Below the pieces are notes generated by a model, which was not told where the DNA came from, searched no databases, and was given only the letters and a program-made list of their open reading frames with translations. A program made the translations under genes and the position numbers. 64,000 nucleotides of DNA from Neisseriaceae bacterium ESL0693 (GTDB lineage Bacteria > Pseudomonadota > Gammaproteobacteria > Burkholderiales > Neisseriaceae): positions 94,379-158,378 of the forward strand of contig JAQTIE010000001.1 in assembly GCA_029433475.1 (NCBI GenBank). Reading direction: 5' to 3'. Of this stretch, positions 27,799 through 38,368 are shown one piece after another (the first letter of the stretch is position 1; each line of letters opens with the position of its first letter).

Positions 27799-28587
27799 AT
27801 GCAAAATATACCTAAATATAATAACACCTATGATCCGCAAACGGAGGAATGGGGACAGAAATCCATCATCGACGTAACCACATCCACCTATGATTTCAGT
27901 ATAGGTGAAATCATAGAGGAGGGTTGGCAGTGTGTATCAGGCAGTAAACTGGCTTTTTTTCTTGCTTTATTAATATTGATCGGCAGTCAGTCCATATTAA
28001 CTGCATTTGCAGAATCATTCATTGCACCCGATAATTTTGTATTTAGCATCCTTTTTAATATTATTAGTAGTCTGATCATTAATATGCTCAGTCTTGGTTT
28101 TATGTCTTTGACATTGCGATATTTGAATGATAGTGGTTCGGATTTTTTAGCAGATTTTTTTGCACCCTGGAAACGGTTGTTCGCTTTCTGTTGGGCATAT
28201 TTACTTTTAGCGGCTGTCATAATCGCGGTTAGTGCTATTATTATGGTAGTAATGCTGATATTGGTATATTTATTGCATTTAAATGCAGATTTGGCATTCA
28301 CTTTAGGAATGTTACTGATTATGGTAGCAGTGATGATAATAGCTTTATTATGTTATTTGACTCCCTGGATCATTATGGATTATCAAGGCATAACAGTATG
28401 TTCGGCAATATATACTTCTTATGTGGCCATCAAGCAGCACTGGTTTAAAATCGGGCTATTGATGTCACTGCTGGCATTGATTAATGTGGCTACGGTGTTT
28501 ACTTTAGGCATTGGTCTGATCTGGAGTATCCCGCTTACTAATCTTACGATTGGTTGTTTGTATAAACATATTTTTTATCATAATTAG
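27799..28587 (+). CDS. Multi-pass membrane protein, paralogue B
   Basis: 262 residues, about six transmembrane segments. It shares with paralogue A the N-terminal TSTYDFSIGEIIEEGWQCVS, SGSKLAFF, a GFMSLTLRYLND loop followed by DFFAPWKRL, the WIIMDYQGITVCSAIYTSY stretch, KQHWFKI, and the final TLGIGLIWSIPLTNLTIGCL. Aligned positions span the whole protein, so the pair arose by duplication with inversion. An aggacg Shine-Dalgarno precedes the ATG. Transport or envelope role unknown; no neighbouring gene hints at a pathway. Confidence 0.8.
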   Translation: MQNIPKYNNTYDPQTEEWGQKSIIDVTTSTYDFSIGEIIEEGWQCVSGSKLAFFLALLILIGSQSILTAFAESFIAPDNFVFSILFNIISSLIINMLSLGFMSLTLRYLNDSGSDFLADFFAPWKRLFAFCWAYLLLAAVIIAVSAIIMVVMLILVYLLHLNADLAFTLGMLLIMVAVMIIALLCYLTPWIIMDYQGITVCSAIYTSYVAIKQHWFKIGLLMSLLALINVATVFTLGIGLIWSIPLTNLTIGCLYKHIFYHN

Positions 28588-28661
28588 ATATTTGCTCAGA
28601 TAGCTATTAAAGTCATATTCAGTCTTCAATTAGGATGTTGTGGCCAGATTTTTATTGCCGA

Positions 28662-28829
28662 TTAAGTGGTGTTAAATTGAACAAAAATGTCTGATTGATG
28701 GGCAACAAAGCCAGTCTTGGGTAATTCATGCTGTTGGCGGGTGTGCAGTCTGATGAGGGGATGAATGATAATCAGGCCAGACTGATTGTGACTCTCCCAT
28801 ACGTTGAATTTTTTGGCATCAATCTGCAT
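28662..28829 (-). CDS. Possible small ORF, 55 aa
   Basis: Minus-strand frame starting MQIDAKKFNVWESHNQSGLI with a hydrophobic LIIIHPLIRL stretch. No Shine-Dalgarno and no recognised family. Composition is more protein-like than the surrounding AT-rich spacers, so it could be a small gene or a gene relic. Confidence 0.2.
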   Translation of the reverse strand: MQIDAKKFNVWESHNQSGLIIIHPLIRLHTRQQHELPKTGFVAHQSDIFVQFNTT

Positions 28830-28876
28830 ACGGTGTCTGTAAACCCGTATCGTTCACGTTACATAGATGGCGATGA

Positions 28877-28914
28877 TAATAAAAACCGGACAGATTAGCG
28901 TAATCTGTCCGGTT
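28877..28914 (-). terminator. Rho-independent terminator of secB
   Basis: A perfect 14-bp inverted repeat, aaccggacagatta / taatctgtccggtt, with a 3-base loop. On the minus strand it is followed by TTTTTATTAT. It lies 26 bp after the secB stop. Confidence 0.93.
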
Positions 28915-28940
28915 AGCTGATGTTTCGATTAAATTATGAT

Positions 28941-29417
28941 TTAAACATTATTGCTGCCGGTTTCATTGGCAGCTTCCTGCGCCTGTTGTGCCTGATACAT
29001 GGCTTCAAAGTTGATGGGTGCCAGCATCACTGGAGGGAAGCCGGCACGGGTAATGGTGGAAGAAACCACTTCGCGGGCATAAGGGAACAGAATATTGGGG
29101 GCAGCAACGGCCAGCAATAGCTGTATATCATCTTCGGCAACATTTTCAATACGGAAGATACCGCTTTGTGCCACTTCGTTTAAGAACATCACTTTGTCTT
29201 CAGTCAGTTTGGCGGTAACGGTAACAGTAACGGTAACGTCGTAAAAATGGTCTTCCAGCTTATCGGAAGATGTTGCAATACGCATTTCTACCTGAGGCTC
29301 GCCATTGTCCAGAAAAACACGGGGGGCGTGAGGAACTTCTAAAGACAGATCCTTCACATAAATTTTTTCAATACTGAATACAGGTTGTTGTTCGGTGGCT
29401 TGTTCTTGTTCGCTCAT
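28941..29417 (-). CDS. secB: Protein-export chaperone SecB
   Basis: 158 residues. A tetrameric cytosolic chaperone that keeps precursors unfolded and delivers them to SecA. Family motifs: [71 protein letters not shown] and [18 protein letters not shown]. The acidic, variable C-terminal tail is normal. AAGGAAA precedes the ATG on the minus strand. It is downstream of grxC in the same direction, an arrangement common in proteobacteria. Relevant here as the window encodes very large exported adhesins. Confidence 0.97.
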   Translation of the reverse strand: MSEQEQATEQQPVFSIEKIYVKDLSLEVPHAPRVFLDNGEPQVEMRIATSSDKLEDHFYDVTVTVTVTAKLTEDKVMFLNEVAQSGIFRIENVAEDDIQLLLAVAAPNILFPYAREVVSSTITRAGFPPVMLAPINFEAMYQAQQAQEAANETGSNNV

Positions 29418-29507
29418 GATTTTCCTTCAGGTGTGAAGATAAGGTTAAATAAATAATGATTCAACCATTCAGGTTGTCAGGGGGATATTGTGACACAGGC
29501 GACTTAA

Positions 29508-29765
29508 TTAGTCTCTTAAAAGTGTATCCAGTTGTCCTGAATCATTCAATGCTTTCAGGTCATCGAAGCCACCGACATGAGTATCACCAATATAGATTTG
29601 GGGTACAGTACGGCGTTGGGTGCGCTGCATCATTTCTTCACGTCTGGCCGGATCGGTATCAATACGGATTTCTTCAATTTCTGTAATGCCTTTTTGTTTG
29701 AGTAGTGCTTTGGCTCGCTGGCAATAAGGGCACACGCCGGTGGTATACATGCTGATCTTTGGCAT
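29508..29765 (-). CDS. grxC: Glutaredoxin 3 (GrxC type)
   Basis: 85 residues from ATG 29765, selected because GAAGGAG lies upstream and the family starts there; longer frames to 29831 add an unrelated hydrophobic stretch. Dithiol active site CPYCQRAKALL, cis-Pro motif TVPQIYIGD, and GSH-binding GGFDDLKALN. It reduces disulfides and glutathione mixed disulfides in the cytosol. Probably expressed with secB (about 90 bp apart). Confidence 0.95.
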   Translation of the reverse strand: MPKISMYTTGVCPYCQRAKALLKQKGITEIEEIRIDTDPARREEMMQRTQRRTVPQIYIGDTHVGGFDDLKALNDSGQLDTLLRD

Positions 29766-29911
29766 AAAAACTCCTTCTTTCATAAGCTGGATAAGCATTG
29801 GAAAGACTAAGCATACCGCGAACCCAGCCAACTAAACAAGCGAGATACTTTCGAATTATCAAAGCTTCGGTATAATCTGACTAAAATACAATGTAACAAG
29901 GATAGTCGGAC

Positions 29912-30565
29912 ATGATTCGTTTTGAGCAGGTCAGTAAAACCTATCCAGGGGGTTTTCAGGCCTTGAATAACCTGAGCTTCAGTATTGTTAAGGGAGAGAT
30001 GGTATTTATTGCCGGCCATTCGGGTGCTGGTAAATCCACTTTGCTGAAACTGGTCAGTGGCATTACCAAGCCGACCAAGGGCAAGGTGTGGCTGAATAAT
30101 CAGGATTTGGGTACATTCAATGATAACCGGCTGGGTTTTTTACGGCAGAATATCGGCATGGTTTTTCAGGATCATAAGATTTTGTTTGACCGTAATGTAT
30201 TACAAAATGTTCTTTTGCCTTTGCGGATTATCGGCTACGACGTTAAAAAAGCACAGCACCGCGCCCGAGTGGCGATTGAAAAGGTAGGGCTGGGCGGGCG
30301 TGAACTGGCCGATCCGATCACTTTATCCGGTGGTGAACAGCAACGCTTATGTATTGCCCGTGCCATTGTGCATCAGCCCGGGCTTTTGATTGCCGATGAG
30401 CCTTCAGCCAATCTGGATCGCGCCTATGCATTGGATATTATGCAGTTATTCAAAACTTTTAATGATGCCGGTACCACTGTGCTGGTGGCCGCCCATGATG
30501 AAACCCTGATGGCCGATTATGGCTGTCGCATTATCCGGTTGCAGGAAGGCAGGTTTTACGCATGA
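29912..30565 (+). CDS. ftsE: Cell division ATP-binding protein FtsE
   Basis: 217 residues, ABC ATPase. Walker A GHSGAGKST, Q-loop region MVFQDHKILFDRN, signature LSGGEQQR, Walker B LLIADEP, and H-loop VAAHDE. With FtsX it forms the membrane complex that controls septal peptidoglycan hydrolases through EnvC-type partners. Length matches the family. aagga precedes the ATG, and its end overlaps ftsX by four bases (ATGA), indicating coupled translation. Confidence 0.97.
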   Translation: MIRFEQVSKTYPGGFQALNNLSFSIVKGEMVFIAGHSGAGKSTLLKLVSGITKPTKGKVWLNNQDLGTFNDNRLGFLRQNIGMVFQDHKILFDRNVLQNVLLPLRIIGYDVKKAQHRARVAIEKVGLGGRELADPITLSGGEQQRLCIARAIVHQPGLLIADEPSANLDRAYALDIMQLFKTFNDAGTTVLVAAHDETLMADYGCRIIRLQEGRFYA

Positions 30566-31473
30566 AACAAAGACTTTCACTGCATAAAGAAGCCGCATTA
30601 AAAGCCTGGCGGCAGTTATTCAGACAACCGGTGGCCACATTACTGATCCTGCTGATGCTGGCCATTGCCATGACTTTGCCGCTGGTTTTATATTTGGGGG
30701 TTAATCAGGCGCAGCAGTTGCTGGGTCAGGTGGATGAGTCTCCCAGTCTGACACTGTATATGCAATTGAATGCGAATGATGCCGATAACCGCACGGTAGA
30801 AGAGGCACTGAAACAGGATCAGCGGTTGCATGACGTTATATTTATCAGTAAAAAACAGGCGCTGACTGAATTACAGCGCAGTATGGGCAATCAGGATCTG
30901 GTGTCTATGCTGGACAGTAATCCCTTGCCCGATGCTTTTACTGTGATGGTCAGAGACGATACGCCGGCACATCTGCAAACATTGCGTGATGAATTAAAAC
31001 AATTGCCGATGGTGGAAAGCGTCAAGATGGACGCAGAATGGGTGCAAACATTGTATCGGCTGAATGTATTGGTACACCGGTTATTGTGGTTTCTGGCGTG
31101 TACACTGGCGCTGGCGTTTGCTTTGGTGTCTTATAATACCATTCGCTTGCAGATTCTGAGCCATCGTGAAGAAATTGAAATTACTAAATTATTGGGTGCG
31201 CCGGTATCGTTTATTCGTCGACCCTTTATTTATTTGTCTCTCTGGCAAAGCTTACTGTCTATCGGCATCAGTCTGGGCTTATGCTGGTGGCTGACAATGA
31301 TCATGTACCCGCTGATTGAGCAGATTCTAAAGCCATATGGCATTGATATGCGGTATCGCTTTTTTGATCTGACTGAGATTATATGTATTGTGGTGCTGGT
31401 GTGTGGTCTGGGTGTCATGGGTGCCTGGCTGGCTACCCGCCAGCATTGGCTGAGTTTTAAAATTAAAGCGTAG
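30562..31473 (+). CDS. ftsX: Cell division protein FtsX
   Basis: 303 residues. A short cytoplasmic N-terminus, first transmembrane helix PVATLLILLMLAIAMTLPLV, a periplasmic loop of about 120 residues (binding site for hydrolase activators), then three membrane helices near residues 170-190, 220-245 and 270-295, the four-helix FtsX/MacB-like topology. The cytoplasmic loop ILSHREEIEITKLLGAP is the conserved coupling region to FtsE. Start overlaps ftsE; convergent with the DAHP synthase gene across a shared terminator. Confidence 0.95.
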   Translation: MKQRLSLHKEAALKAWRQLFRQPVATLLILLMLAIAMTLPLVLYLGVNQAQQLLGQVDESPSLTLYMQLNANDADNRTVEEALKQDQRLHDVIFISKKQALTELQRSMGNQDLVSMLDSNPLPDAFTVMVRDDTPAHLQTLRDELKQLPMVESVKMDAEWVQTLYRLNVLVHRLLWFLACTLALAFALVSYNTIRLQILSHREEIEITKLLGAPVSFIRRPFIYLSLWQSLLSIGISLGLCWWLTMIMYPLIEQILKPYGIDMRYRFFDLTEIICIVVLVCGLGVMGAWLATRQHWLSFKIKA

Positions 31474-31489
31474 ATATTTTTGTTTAATC

Positions 31490-31530
31490 AATAGCCACTG
31501 TGTAAACATCAGCAACACAGTGGCTATTAT
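31490..31530. terminator. Bidirectional terminator between ftsX and aroG
   Basis: Perfect 14-bp arms, aatagccactgtgt / acacagtggctatt, with an 11-base loop between two convergent genes. T runs are modest on both sides. Confidence 0.75.
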
Positions 31531-31546
31531 TCCGTAGAACTGAATT

Positions 31547-32596
31547 TCAAAGGCGGGTCTTGGCGGCTCTGGCGAGAATATCCAGCATTTGTTCAGTTTC
31601 TTCCCAGCCAATACAGGCATCGGTAATGCTTTGGCCATACACTTCGGGCTGGTCTTGCCGGCCTTCCTGCAAATGGCTTTCAATCATAACGCCCATGATG
31701 TGTTGTTCGCCGGCGCTGATTTGCGCGGCAACGTCTTGGGCAACGGTCATTTGTTGTTTGTAGTCTTTATGACTGTTGGCATGGCTAAAATCAATCATTA
31801 ATTGTGTAGTGACTTTGGCCTTTTCCAGTGCAGTAACAGCGGCTTTAACATAAGCTTCACTGTAATTCGGTTCTTTGCCACCGCGCAGGATAATATGGCA
31901 ATCCGGATTGCCACTGGTATGGACAATGGCTGAGTGGCCGGCCTTGGTGACTGACAGGAAATGGTGCGGATTACTGGCGGCGCCAATGGCATCAATGGCA
32001 ATTTTAAGATTGCCATCGGTACCATTTTTAAAACCGACCGGACAGCTTAACCCTGATGCCAGTTCACGGTGTACCTGACTTTCGGTAGTACGGGCACCAA
32101 TGGCACCCCAGGAAATCAGGTCGGCAAAATACTGTGGTGTGATCATGTCCAGAAATTCAGTGGCGGCCGGTATGCCCATATTATTCAAGTCCAGCAACAA
32201 TTGACGTGCCAGACGCAGACCACGATTGATGTCGTAAGAGCCATCAAGATACGGATCGTTGATCAGTCCCTTCCAGCCTACGGTTGTCCGTGGTTTTTCA
32301 AAATAAACCCGCATGACAATCACCAGCTCATGCTGATAGCGTTCGCGCAATACTTTAAGGCGTTGGCCATATTCCAGTGCCGCTTTGGTGTCATGAATGG
32401 AGCAAGGACCGACAATCACCAGTAAGCGCCGATCGCGGCCATGAACCAGATCGGCAATGGCATGACGGGTATCATGCACCAGTTCGGCTGCCTGATCGCT
32501 GATGGGCAATTCATATAAGTGGGCAAGCGGTGGGAGTAGTTCCTGAATTTCTTTAATTCTGACGTCATCAGTCTGGCGGGCAATTACAGCAGTCAT
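31547..32596 (-). CDS. aroG: 3-deoxy-7-phosphoheptulonate (DAHP) synthase, class I
   Basis: 349 residues. It condenses phosphoenolpyruvate and erythrose-4-phosphate, the entry to aromatic amino acid synthesis. Motifs: LVIVGPCSIHD, MRVYFEKPRTTVGWKGLIND, LISWGAIGARTTESQ, HRELASGLSCPVGFKNGTDG, HIILRGGKEPNY and MIDFSHANSHKD, including the metal- and PEP-binding residues. Length agrees with the AroF/G/H type. Which effector inhibits it cannot be decided here, so the symbol is nominal. It stands alone. Confidence 0.93.
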   Translation of the reverse strand: MTAVIARQTDDVRIKEIQELLPPLAHLYELPISDQAAELVHDTRHAIADLVHGRDRRLLVIVGPCSIHDTKAALEYGQRLKVLRERYQHELVIVMRVYFEKPRTTVGWKGLINDPYLDGSYDINRGLRLARQLLLDLNNMGIPAATEFLDMITPQYFADLISWGAIGARTTESQVHRELASGLSCPVGFKNGTDGNLKIAIDAIGAASNPHHFLSVTKAGHSAIVHTSGNPDCHIILRGGKEPNYSEAYVKAAVTALEKAKVTTQLMIDFSHANSHKDYKQQMTVAQDVAAQISAGEQHIMGVMIESHLQEGRQDQPEVYGQSITDACIGWEETEQMLDILARAAKTRL

Positions 32597-32875
32597 TACA
32601 AAATCCTGTCTTTATTTGATATCGGGTGAATAATTTTTTGCATGATCAGCCTATAATGTTTACCTTTAAAAATCAAGGTGTCTTATTAGGTGTAAGGCAG
32701 ATTATTGCGTATTTGATATTTTTAAACTGTAATTAAGCTATTTTATATAATAAAAAATTATTTTTATGAATAAATATGGCTAAAAATAGTTATTTTATTT
32801 TTCAGTGAATAAAAATTCAGACAGGTATTGATTGCGGGTTTGAACCGGTCTGACTTTTGTGTACAATAAGCCGCC

Positions 32876-32911
32876 TTGTGGTTCGTAAACCTCCCACTAT
32901 AAAAAACTAGG
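32876..32911 (+). promoter_or_regulatory. preQ1-I-type riboswitch upstream of queF
   Basis: The stretch has the preQ1-I layout. A stem GTGG...CCAC (32878-32881 with 32893-32896) encloses a loop beginning TTC (TTCGTAAACCTC). It is followed at once by an A-rich tail, TATAAAAAACTAGG, whose last bases can pair with the loop as the pseudoknot. The tail runs into the queF Shine-Dalgarno (aCTAGGa, 12 bases before ATG), so control is probably translational: bound preQ1 would hide the ribosome-binding site. The aptamer length (about 34 nt) fits. Confidence 0.82.
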
Positions 32912-32922
32912 AAATCAATACC

Positions 32923-33390
32923 ATGCGATCAGAAAATAATCTGGGCAATGTGCATTTGCTCGGTCAGCAGACCCAGTATCCTGTCGACTATATGCCGCAG
33001 ATACTGGAAGCGTTTGATAATCAACATCCGGACAATGATTATTTTGTTAAATTCATTTGTCCTGAATTTACCAGTTTATGCCCGAAAACCGGTCAGCCGG
33101 ATTTTGCCACCATTTATATTAATTATCTGCCTCAGTACAAAATGGTAGAAAGTAAATCGTTGAAACTGTATTTATTCAGTTTCCGTAATCACGGTGATTT
33201 TCATGAAGATTGTGTCAACATCATCATGAAAGATCTGATTCAACTGATGCAGCCAAAATATATTGAAGTATTCGGAGAATTCACACCGCGCGGTGGTATT
33301 GCCATTCATCCTTATGCCAATTATGGTCAGGCCGATACAATATATGCTGATATGGCCACCAAACGGCTATGGCAGTATTCAGTCAGATAA
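32923..33390 (+). CDS. queF: NADPH-dependent 7-cyano-7-deazaguanine reductase QueF
   Basis: 155 residues, the short unimodular form. It reduces preQ0 to preQ1 in queuosine biosynthesis. Catalytic Cys in [20 protein letters not shown], conserved [20 protein letters not shown] with the substrate Glu, and [19 protein letters not shown] near the end. Preceded by a preQ1-type riboswitch and followed by a probable queuosine-precursor transporter, both consistent with its role. Confidence 0.96.
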   Translation: MRSENNLGNVHLLGQQTQYPVDYMPQILEAFDNQHPDNDYFVKFICPEFTSLCPKTGQPDFATIYINYLPQYKMVESKSLKLYLFSFRNHGDFHEDCVNIIMKDLIQLMQPKYIEVFGEFTPRGGIAIHPYANYGQADTIYADMATKRLWQYSVR

Positions 33391-33499
33391 CAACATATTT
33401 AGCATCAAACAATAATATATAAAAATGTATTAATCATCATCTGTGGCTCTGTCAGGTTTGATTCAGGCCAGATGAATAAATACATTGGAAGGATCCATC

Positions 33500-34174
33500 A
33501 TGTATGAATTTTCATCAGCGCAACGCATGAAGGCATTGCGCTGGCTGGTTTTTTGGCATATGTCGGTGATTGTGGCCAGTAATTATCTGGTGCAATTTCC
33601 GTTTAAATTATGGGGATTAGACAATACCTGGGGTGCTTTTACCTTTCCCTTTATCTTTCTGACCACTGATCTGACGGTGCGTATTTTCGGCGCCTTGCTG
33701 GCACGGAAGATTATTTTCTGGGTGATGCTGCCTTCCTTGGTATTGTCTTATGTGATTTCCGTGGTATTTGAACAAGGACAATGGGCCGGCTGGGCACATC
33801 TGGCTCAGTTTAATGTACAGATAGGGCGGATTGCGCTGGCCAGTTTCAGTGCCTATGTCGTGGGGCAGCTGATGGATATTATGGTATTTAACCGTTTACG
33901 CCAGCTACCCTTATGGTGGGTGGCTCCGAGTGCTTCGGCGTTATTGGGCGGTGCGATAGATACGCTGGTCTTTTTTTCCGTGGCTTTCTATCATGGCAGT
34001 GATGCTTTTATGGCGGCCAATTGGTTTAAGATTGGTCTGGCCGATTATGGTTTTAAAATCGGGGTGGCTGCGTTATTCTTTCTGCCGGCTTATGGTATGT
34101 TATTGCGGTTTTTACTGCGCAAACTGACCTCATTGCCTCTGTCCGGATCAGTACATACGCTCCAATCTGATTAG
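33500..34174 (+). CDS. yhhQ: Queuosine precursor transporter (YhhQ/QPTR family)
   Basis: 224 residues from ATG 33500, which has ggaagga upstream; the TTG 15 bases earlier is less likely. About six transmembrane helices. Family landmarks: SNYLVQFPF, WGAFTFPFIFLTTDLTVRIF (the FP-x-x-F-x-x-TD motif), SFSAYVVGQLMDIMVF and WVAPSASALLGGAIDTLVFF. It imports 7-cyano- or 7-aminomethyl-7-deazaguanine. About 110 bp after queF and perhaps under the same riboswitch-led transcript, so synthesis and salvage are linked. Confidence 0.92.
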   Translation: MYEFSSAQRMKALRWLVFWHMSVIVASNYLVQFPFKLWGLDNTWGAFTFPFIFLTTDLTVRIFGALLARKIIFWVMLPSLVLSYVISVVFEQGQWAGWAHLAQFNVQIGRIALASFSAYVVGQLMDIMVFNRLRQLPLWWVAPSASALLGGAIDTLVFFSVAFYHGSDAFMAANWFKIGLADYGFKIGVAALFFLPAYGMLLRFLLRKLTSLPLSGSVHTLQSD

Positions 34175-34290
34175 ATCAATGCGAAACAATGGTTTATAAA
34201 AATCAGGCGTTCATCATTACCGCCTGATGACCAGTCTGGCTTCTGTTATAATACGCGCTTATTTTCGAATATCAATCAAGAGTTAAAGCC

Positions 34291-35395
34291 ATGGAAGCCG
34301 AACGCATTAATCAATTGAATAATACGCTGGACGATTTACAACACCGCAGTCATGACCTTCGGGGGTATCTTTGACTACGAAGGCAAAAAAGACCGTCTGG
34401 AAGAAGTGATCGGATTATCGGAAGACCCCGATCTGTGGAACGATCCCAAAAAGGCGCAGGACATTGGCAAAGAGCGCAAAGTGCTGGAAGGCATTGTGCT
34501 GACACTGGATCATTTACACAATGGCATTGATGATAACCGTATGCTGTTACAGATGGCTGTTGATGAAAATGATGATGATGGCGTGATTGCGGTGGCTACT
34601 GATATCGCCGCTTTGGAAACCGAGCTGGCGGCACTGGAATTTAAGCGCATGTTTAATCAGCCGGCAGACGTCAATAATTGTTTTATTGATATTGTGGCCG
34701 GTGCCGGTGGGACCGAAGCAGAAGACTGGGCCGGTATGCTGTTGCGCATGTATGTCCGTTATGGTGAGCGCAAGGGTTTTAAAGTAGACATTCTGGAAGA
34801 GGATGAGGGTGAAATTGCCGGTGTAAACCGTGCCACCATCAAGCTGGAAGGTGAATACGCCTATGGTTTACTGCGTACCGAAACCGGCATTCATCGTCTG
34901 GTGCGTTATTCGCCGTTTGATTCCAATAATAAACGCCATACCTCATTTGCCTCGGTGTTTGTTTATCCGGAAGTGGATAATAGTTTCGAAATTGAGATCA
35001 ATCCGGCTGATCTGCGCATTGATACCTATCGCGCTTCTGGTGCCGGTGGGCAGCATATCAATAAAACCGATTCGGCGGTGCGCATTACCCACGAACCCAC
35101 CGGTATTGTGGTGCAATGCCAGAATGACCGCTCACAACACCGCAATCGTGAAGAGGCGATGAATATGCTGAAAGCGAAATTATTTGAACTGGAAATGCGC
35201 CGGCGTAACGAAGAAAAACAAAATCTTGAGGCTTCGAAAGATGATGTGGGCTGGGGACATCAGATTCGTTCTTATGTATTTGATTCCTCCCGGATCAAAG
35301 ATTTACGCACTGGTCATGAAGTAGGCAACATCAAGGCGGTCATGGATGGTGATCTGGATGACTTTATCGAAGCCAGTTTAAAACAGGGTGTATGA
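34291..35395 (+). CDS. prfB: Peptide chain release factor 2 (programmed +1 frameshift)
   Basis: RF2 recognises UGA and UAA. Frame 1 runs from ATG 34291 for 27 codons to an in-frame TGA (34372-34374). After skipping base 34372 the frame resumes at GAC (34373) and gives 340 more residues, 367 in total, close to other RF2 proteins. The GGQ peptidyl-hydrolysis motif is in [20 protein letters not shown], and the class-specific region [20 protein letters not shown] is present. TATAAT at 34247-34252 is a probable -10. The frameshift is the autoregulatory signal, not an error. Confidence 0.97.
34360..34375 (+). promoter_or_regulatory. prfB +1 frameshift site
   Basis: The CGGGGGTATCTTTGAC element has an internal Shine-Dalgarno-like GGGGG, three bases, the slippery CTT codon and a UGA stop followed by C, as in the classic RF2 element. 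Low RF2 lets the ribosome slip from CUU into the +1 frame. Confidence 0.96.
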
Positions 35396-35451
35396 CTTTA
35401 ATCCAAAGTGTTTATGTGCGGCCAGCCAGTTCTGGCCATTCTTTTATCTGA

Positions 35452-36840
<1,389 letters not shown>

Positions 36841-36858
36841 TCAGTATGGTACTAAGTA

Positions 36859-36886
36859 ATATGGCCGTATATGTATACGGCCATAT
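36859..36886. terminator. Hairpin between convergent purB and MFS genes
   Basis: Perfect 13-bp arms, atatggccgtata / tatacggccatat, separated by two bases. T tracts are weak on both sides, but its position 18 bp after purB and 2 bp beyond the MFS stop suits a shared terminator. Confidence 0.6.
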
Positions 36887-36888
36887 CA

Positions 36889-38229
36889 TCAGATTAAAGC
36901 ATTTTTCAATAAATCTGTTTTACGATAACAATACCATTTGAGCGTCAATAGGAGCGCAATCAGTAAAGCCGGAATGCTTAAGGTGAATAAAACCTGATGT
37001 AATGACCATTGCTGATTCAGCATCCAGGCGCCAGCAAAGGTGCTGACCACGGCACCAAACCGTCCTAAGCCATGCATCCAGCTATTACCGGTTGCCCGCG
37101 CTGCCGGTGGAAAAAACAGGCTGGATAGCGCATTCATGCCGGTATTACCACCATTAAAGCAAAAACCCACCAAAAATGAGCTGACACATAAAAGAATCAG
37201 GCTGCCCGTAGCGGCACTCATCCAGATTATAATGACGGCGCCGATGACAAAATTAAGTGCCAGTACTTTATGTGGTTCATACCGATCCATGAGCCACCCC
37301 AGAAATACCGAGCCCAGTGGCCCGCCCAGTTGAAACATAGTGCCGACCAGTACGGCGTCCTGCAAAGTGAAATGAGCATTTTTAATGATGGTAGGCATCC
37401 AGCTGCCAAGCAGGTAAACCAGTAATAATCCCATGAAATAACTGCCCCACAACATAAAGCTGCCAAAGCGGAAATGATGATTCAAAACGATTTTCATCGA
37501 ATTATCGTTTGAATTAACATGTTGCTGTGGCAGAAAAAACTGATCATGTATATCCACGGCATGTGGCTGGATCCGGTTCAGTGTGGCCACAATTTTCTGT
37601 TGAGGATAATGGTTTAATACCATGAAACTGATCGATTCCGGTAAAACCAGTAACAAAATAATGCTTAATATCAGTGGTAATAAACCACAGATCATCATCA
37701 CCGTTTCCCAGCCATGATCAGATATGAGCTGAGCCGACATAAAACCGCCAATGGCCGCGCCCACGGTAAAACCAGAAAAAACAAAGGTAATTAGTTTGCT
37801 GCGGTGGTGTTTGGGTGTGTATTCTGAAACCAGCGTGGCCGCTTGTGGCAGTACACCACCCATGGCCATGCCGGCAATAAAACGGTATGCCATTAAAGTA
37901 TAAATATGCTGCGCTGTGGCACACAGCAAGGTGAATAAACCAAACAGAAATACATTGACCACCAGAATTTTTTTACGCCCGATTTTATCGGCAAGAGGAC
38001 CACCAACCAACGCCCCGACAATCAGTCCGGTTAAGGCCGTACTGAGAATCTGTGCGCCTTGCATGTGGGTTAATTGCCAGCTGTGTGACAGTGCCGGAAT
38101 AATAAAGCCCATGATGGCAATATCCATGCCGTCAAAAATCACTGTCAGAAACATCAGTAAGACAATCCATCGCTGACATCGGCTGATTTTGTGATTTTCA
38201 AGAAAGTCCAGAATATTGATTTTGGCCAT
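36889..38229 (-). CDS. MFS transporter, aromatic acid:H+ symporter type (PcaK/BenK-like)
   Basis: 446 residues from ATG 38229, the start that fits the family; the frame continues to 38253 without further support. Twelve predicted transmembrane helices with a central loop after helix 6. The first helix begins DGMDIAIMGFIIPAL, placing the DG-D motif typical of the aromatic-acid:proton symporter group. The MFS loop motif GGPLADKIGRKKIL and its second copy LGWLMDRYEPHKVL are present. Substrate is probably a benzoate- or protocatechuate-like acid, but no catabolic genes lie near, so this is tentative. Confidence 0.85.
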   Translation of the reverse strand: MAKINILDFLENHKISRCQRWIVLLMFLTVIFDGMDIAIMGFIIPALSHSWQLTHMQGAQILSTALTGLIVGALVGGPLADKIGRKKILVVNVFLFGLFTLLCATAQHIYTLMAYRFIAGMAMGGVLPQAATLVSEYTPKHHRSKLITFVFSGFTVGAAIGGFMSAQLISDHGWETVMMICGLLPLILSIILLLVLPESISFMVLNHYPQQKIVATLNRIQPHAVDIHDQFFLPQQHVNSNDNSMKIVLNHHFRFGSFMLWGSYFMGLLLVYLLGSWMPTIIKNAHFTLQDAVLVGTMFQLGGPLGSVFLGWLMDRYEPHKVLALNFVIGAVIIIWMSAATGSLILLCVSSFLVGFCFNGGNTGMNALSSLFFPPAARATGNSWMHGLGRFGAVVSTFAGAWMLNQQWSLHQVLFTLSIPALLIALLLTLKWYCYRKTDLLKNALI

Positions 38230-38368
38230 ATAAGCACTCTTTAAAAATAACATACATAACAGAATAAAAAATAATACATGGTCTTATTCTGTCTCAATGT
38301 TCAATAGGAGGAGAACAAAAAAGGGAAATACATACAGGCAACACATCATTTATCTGCATCAACCAACC

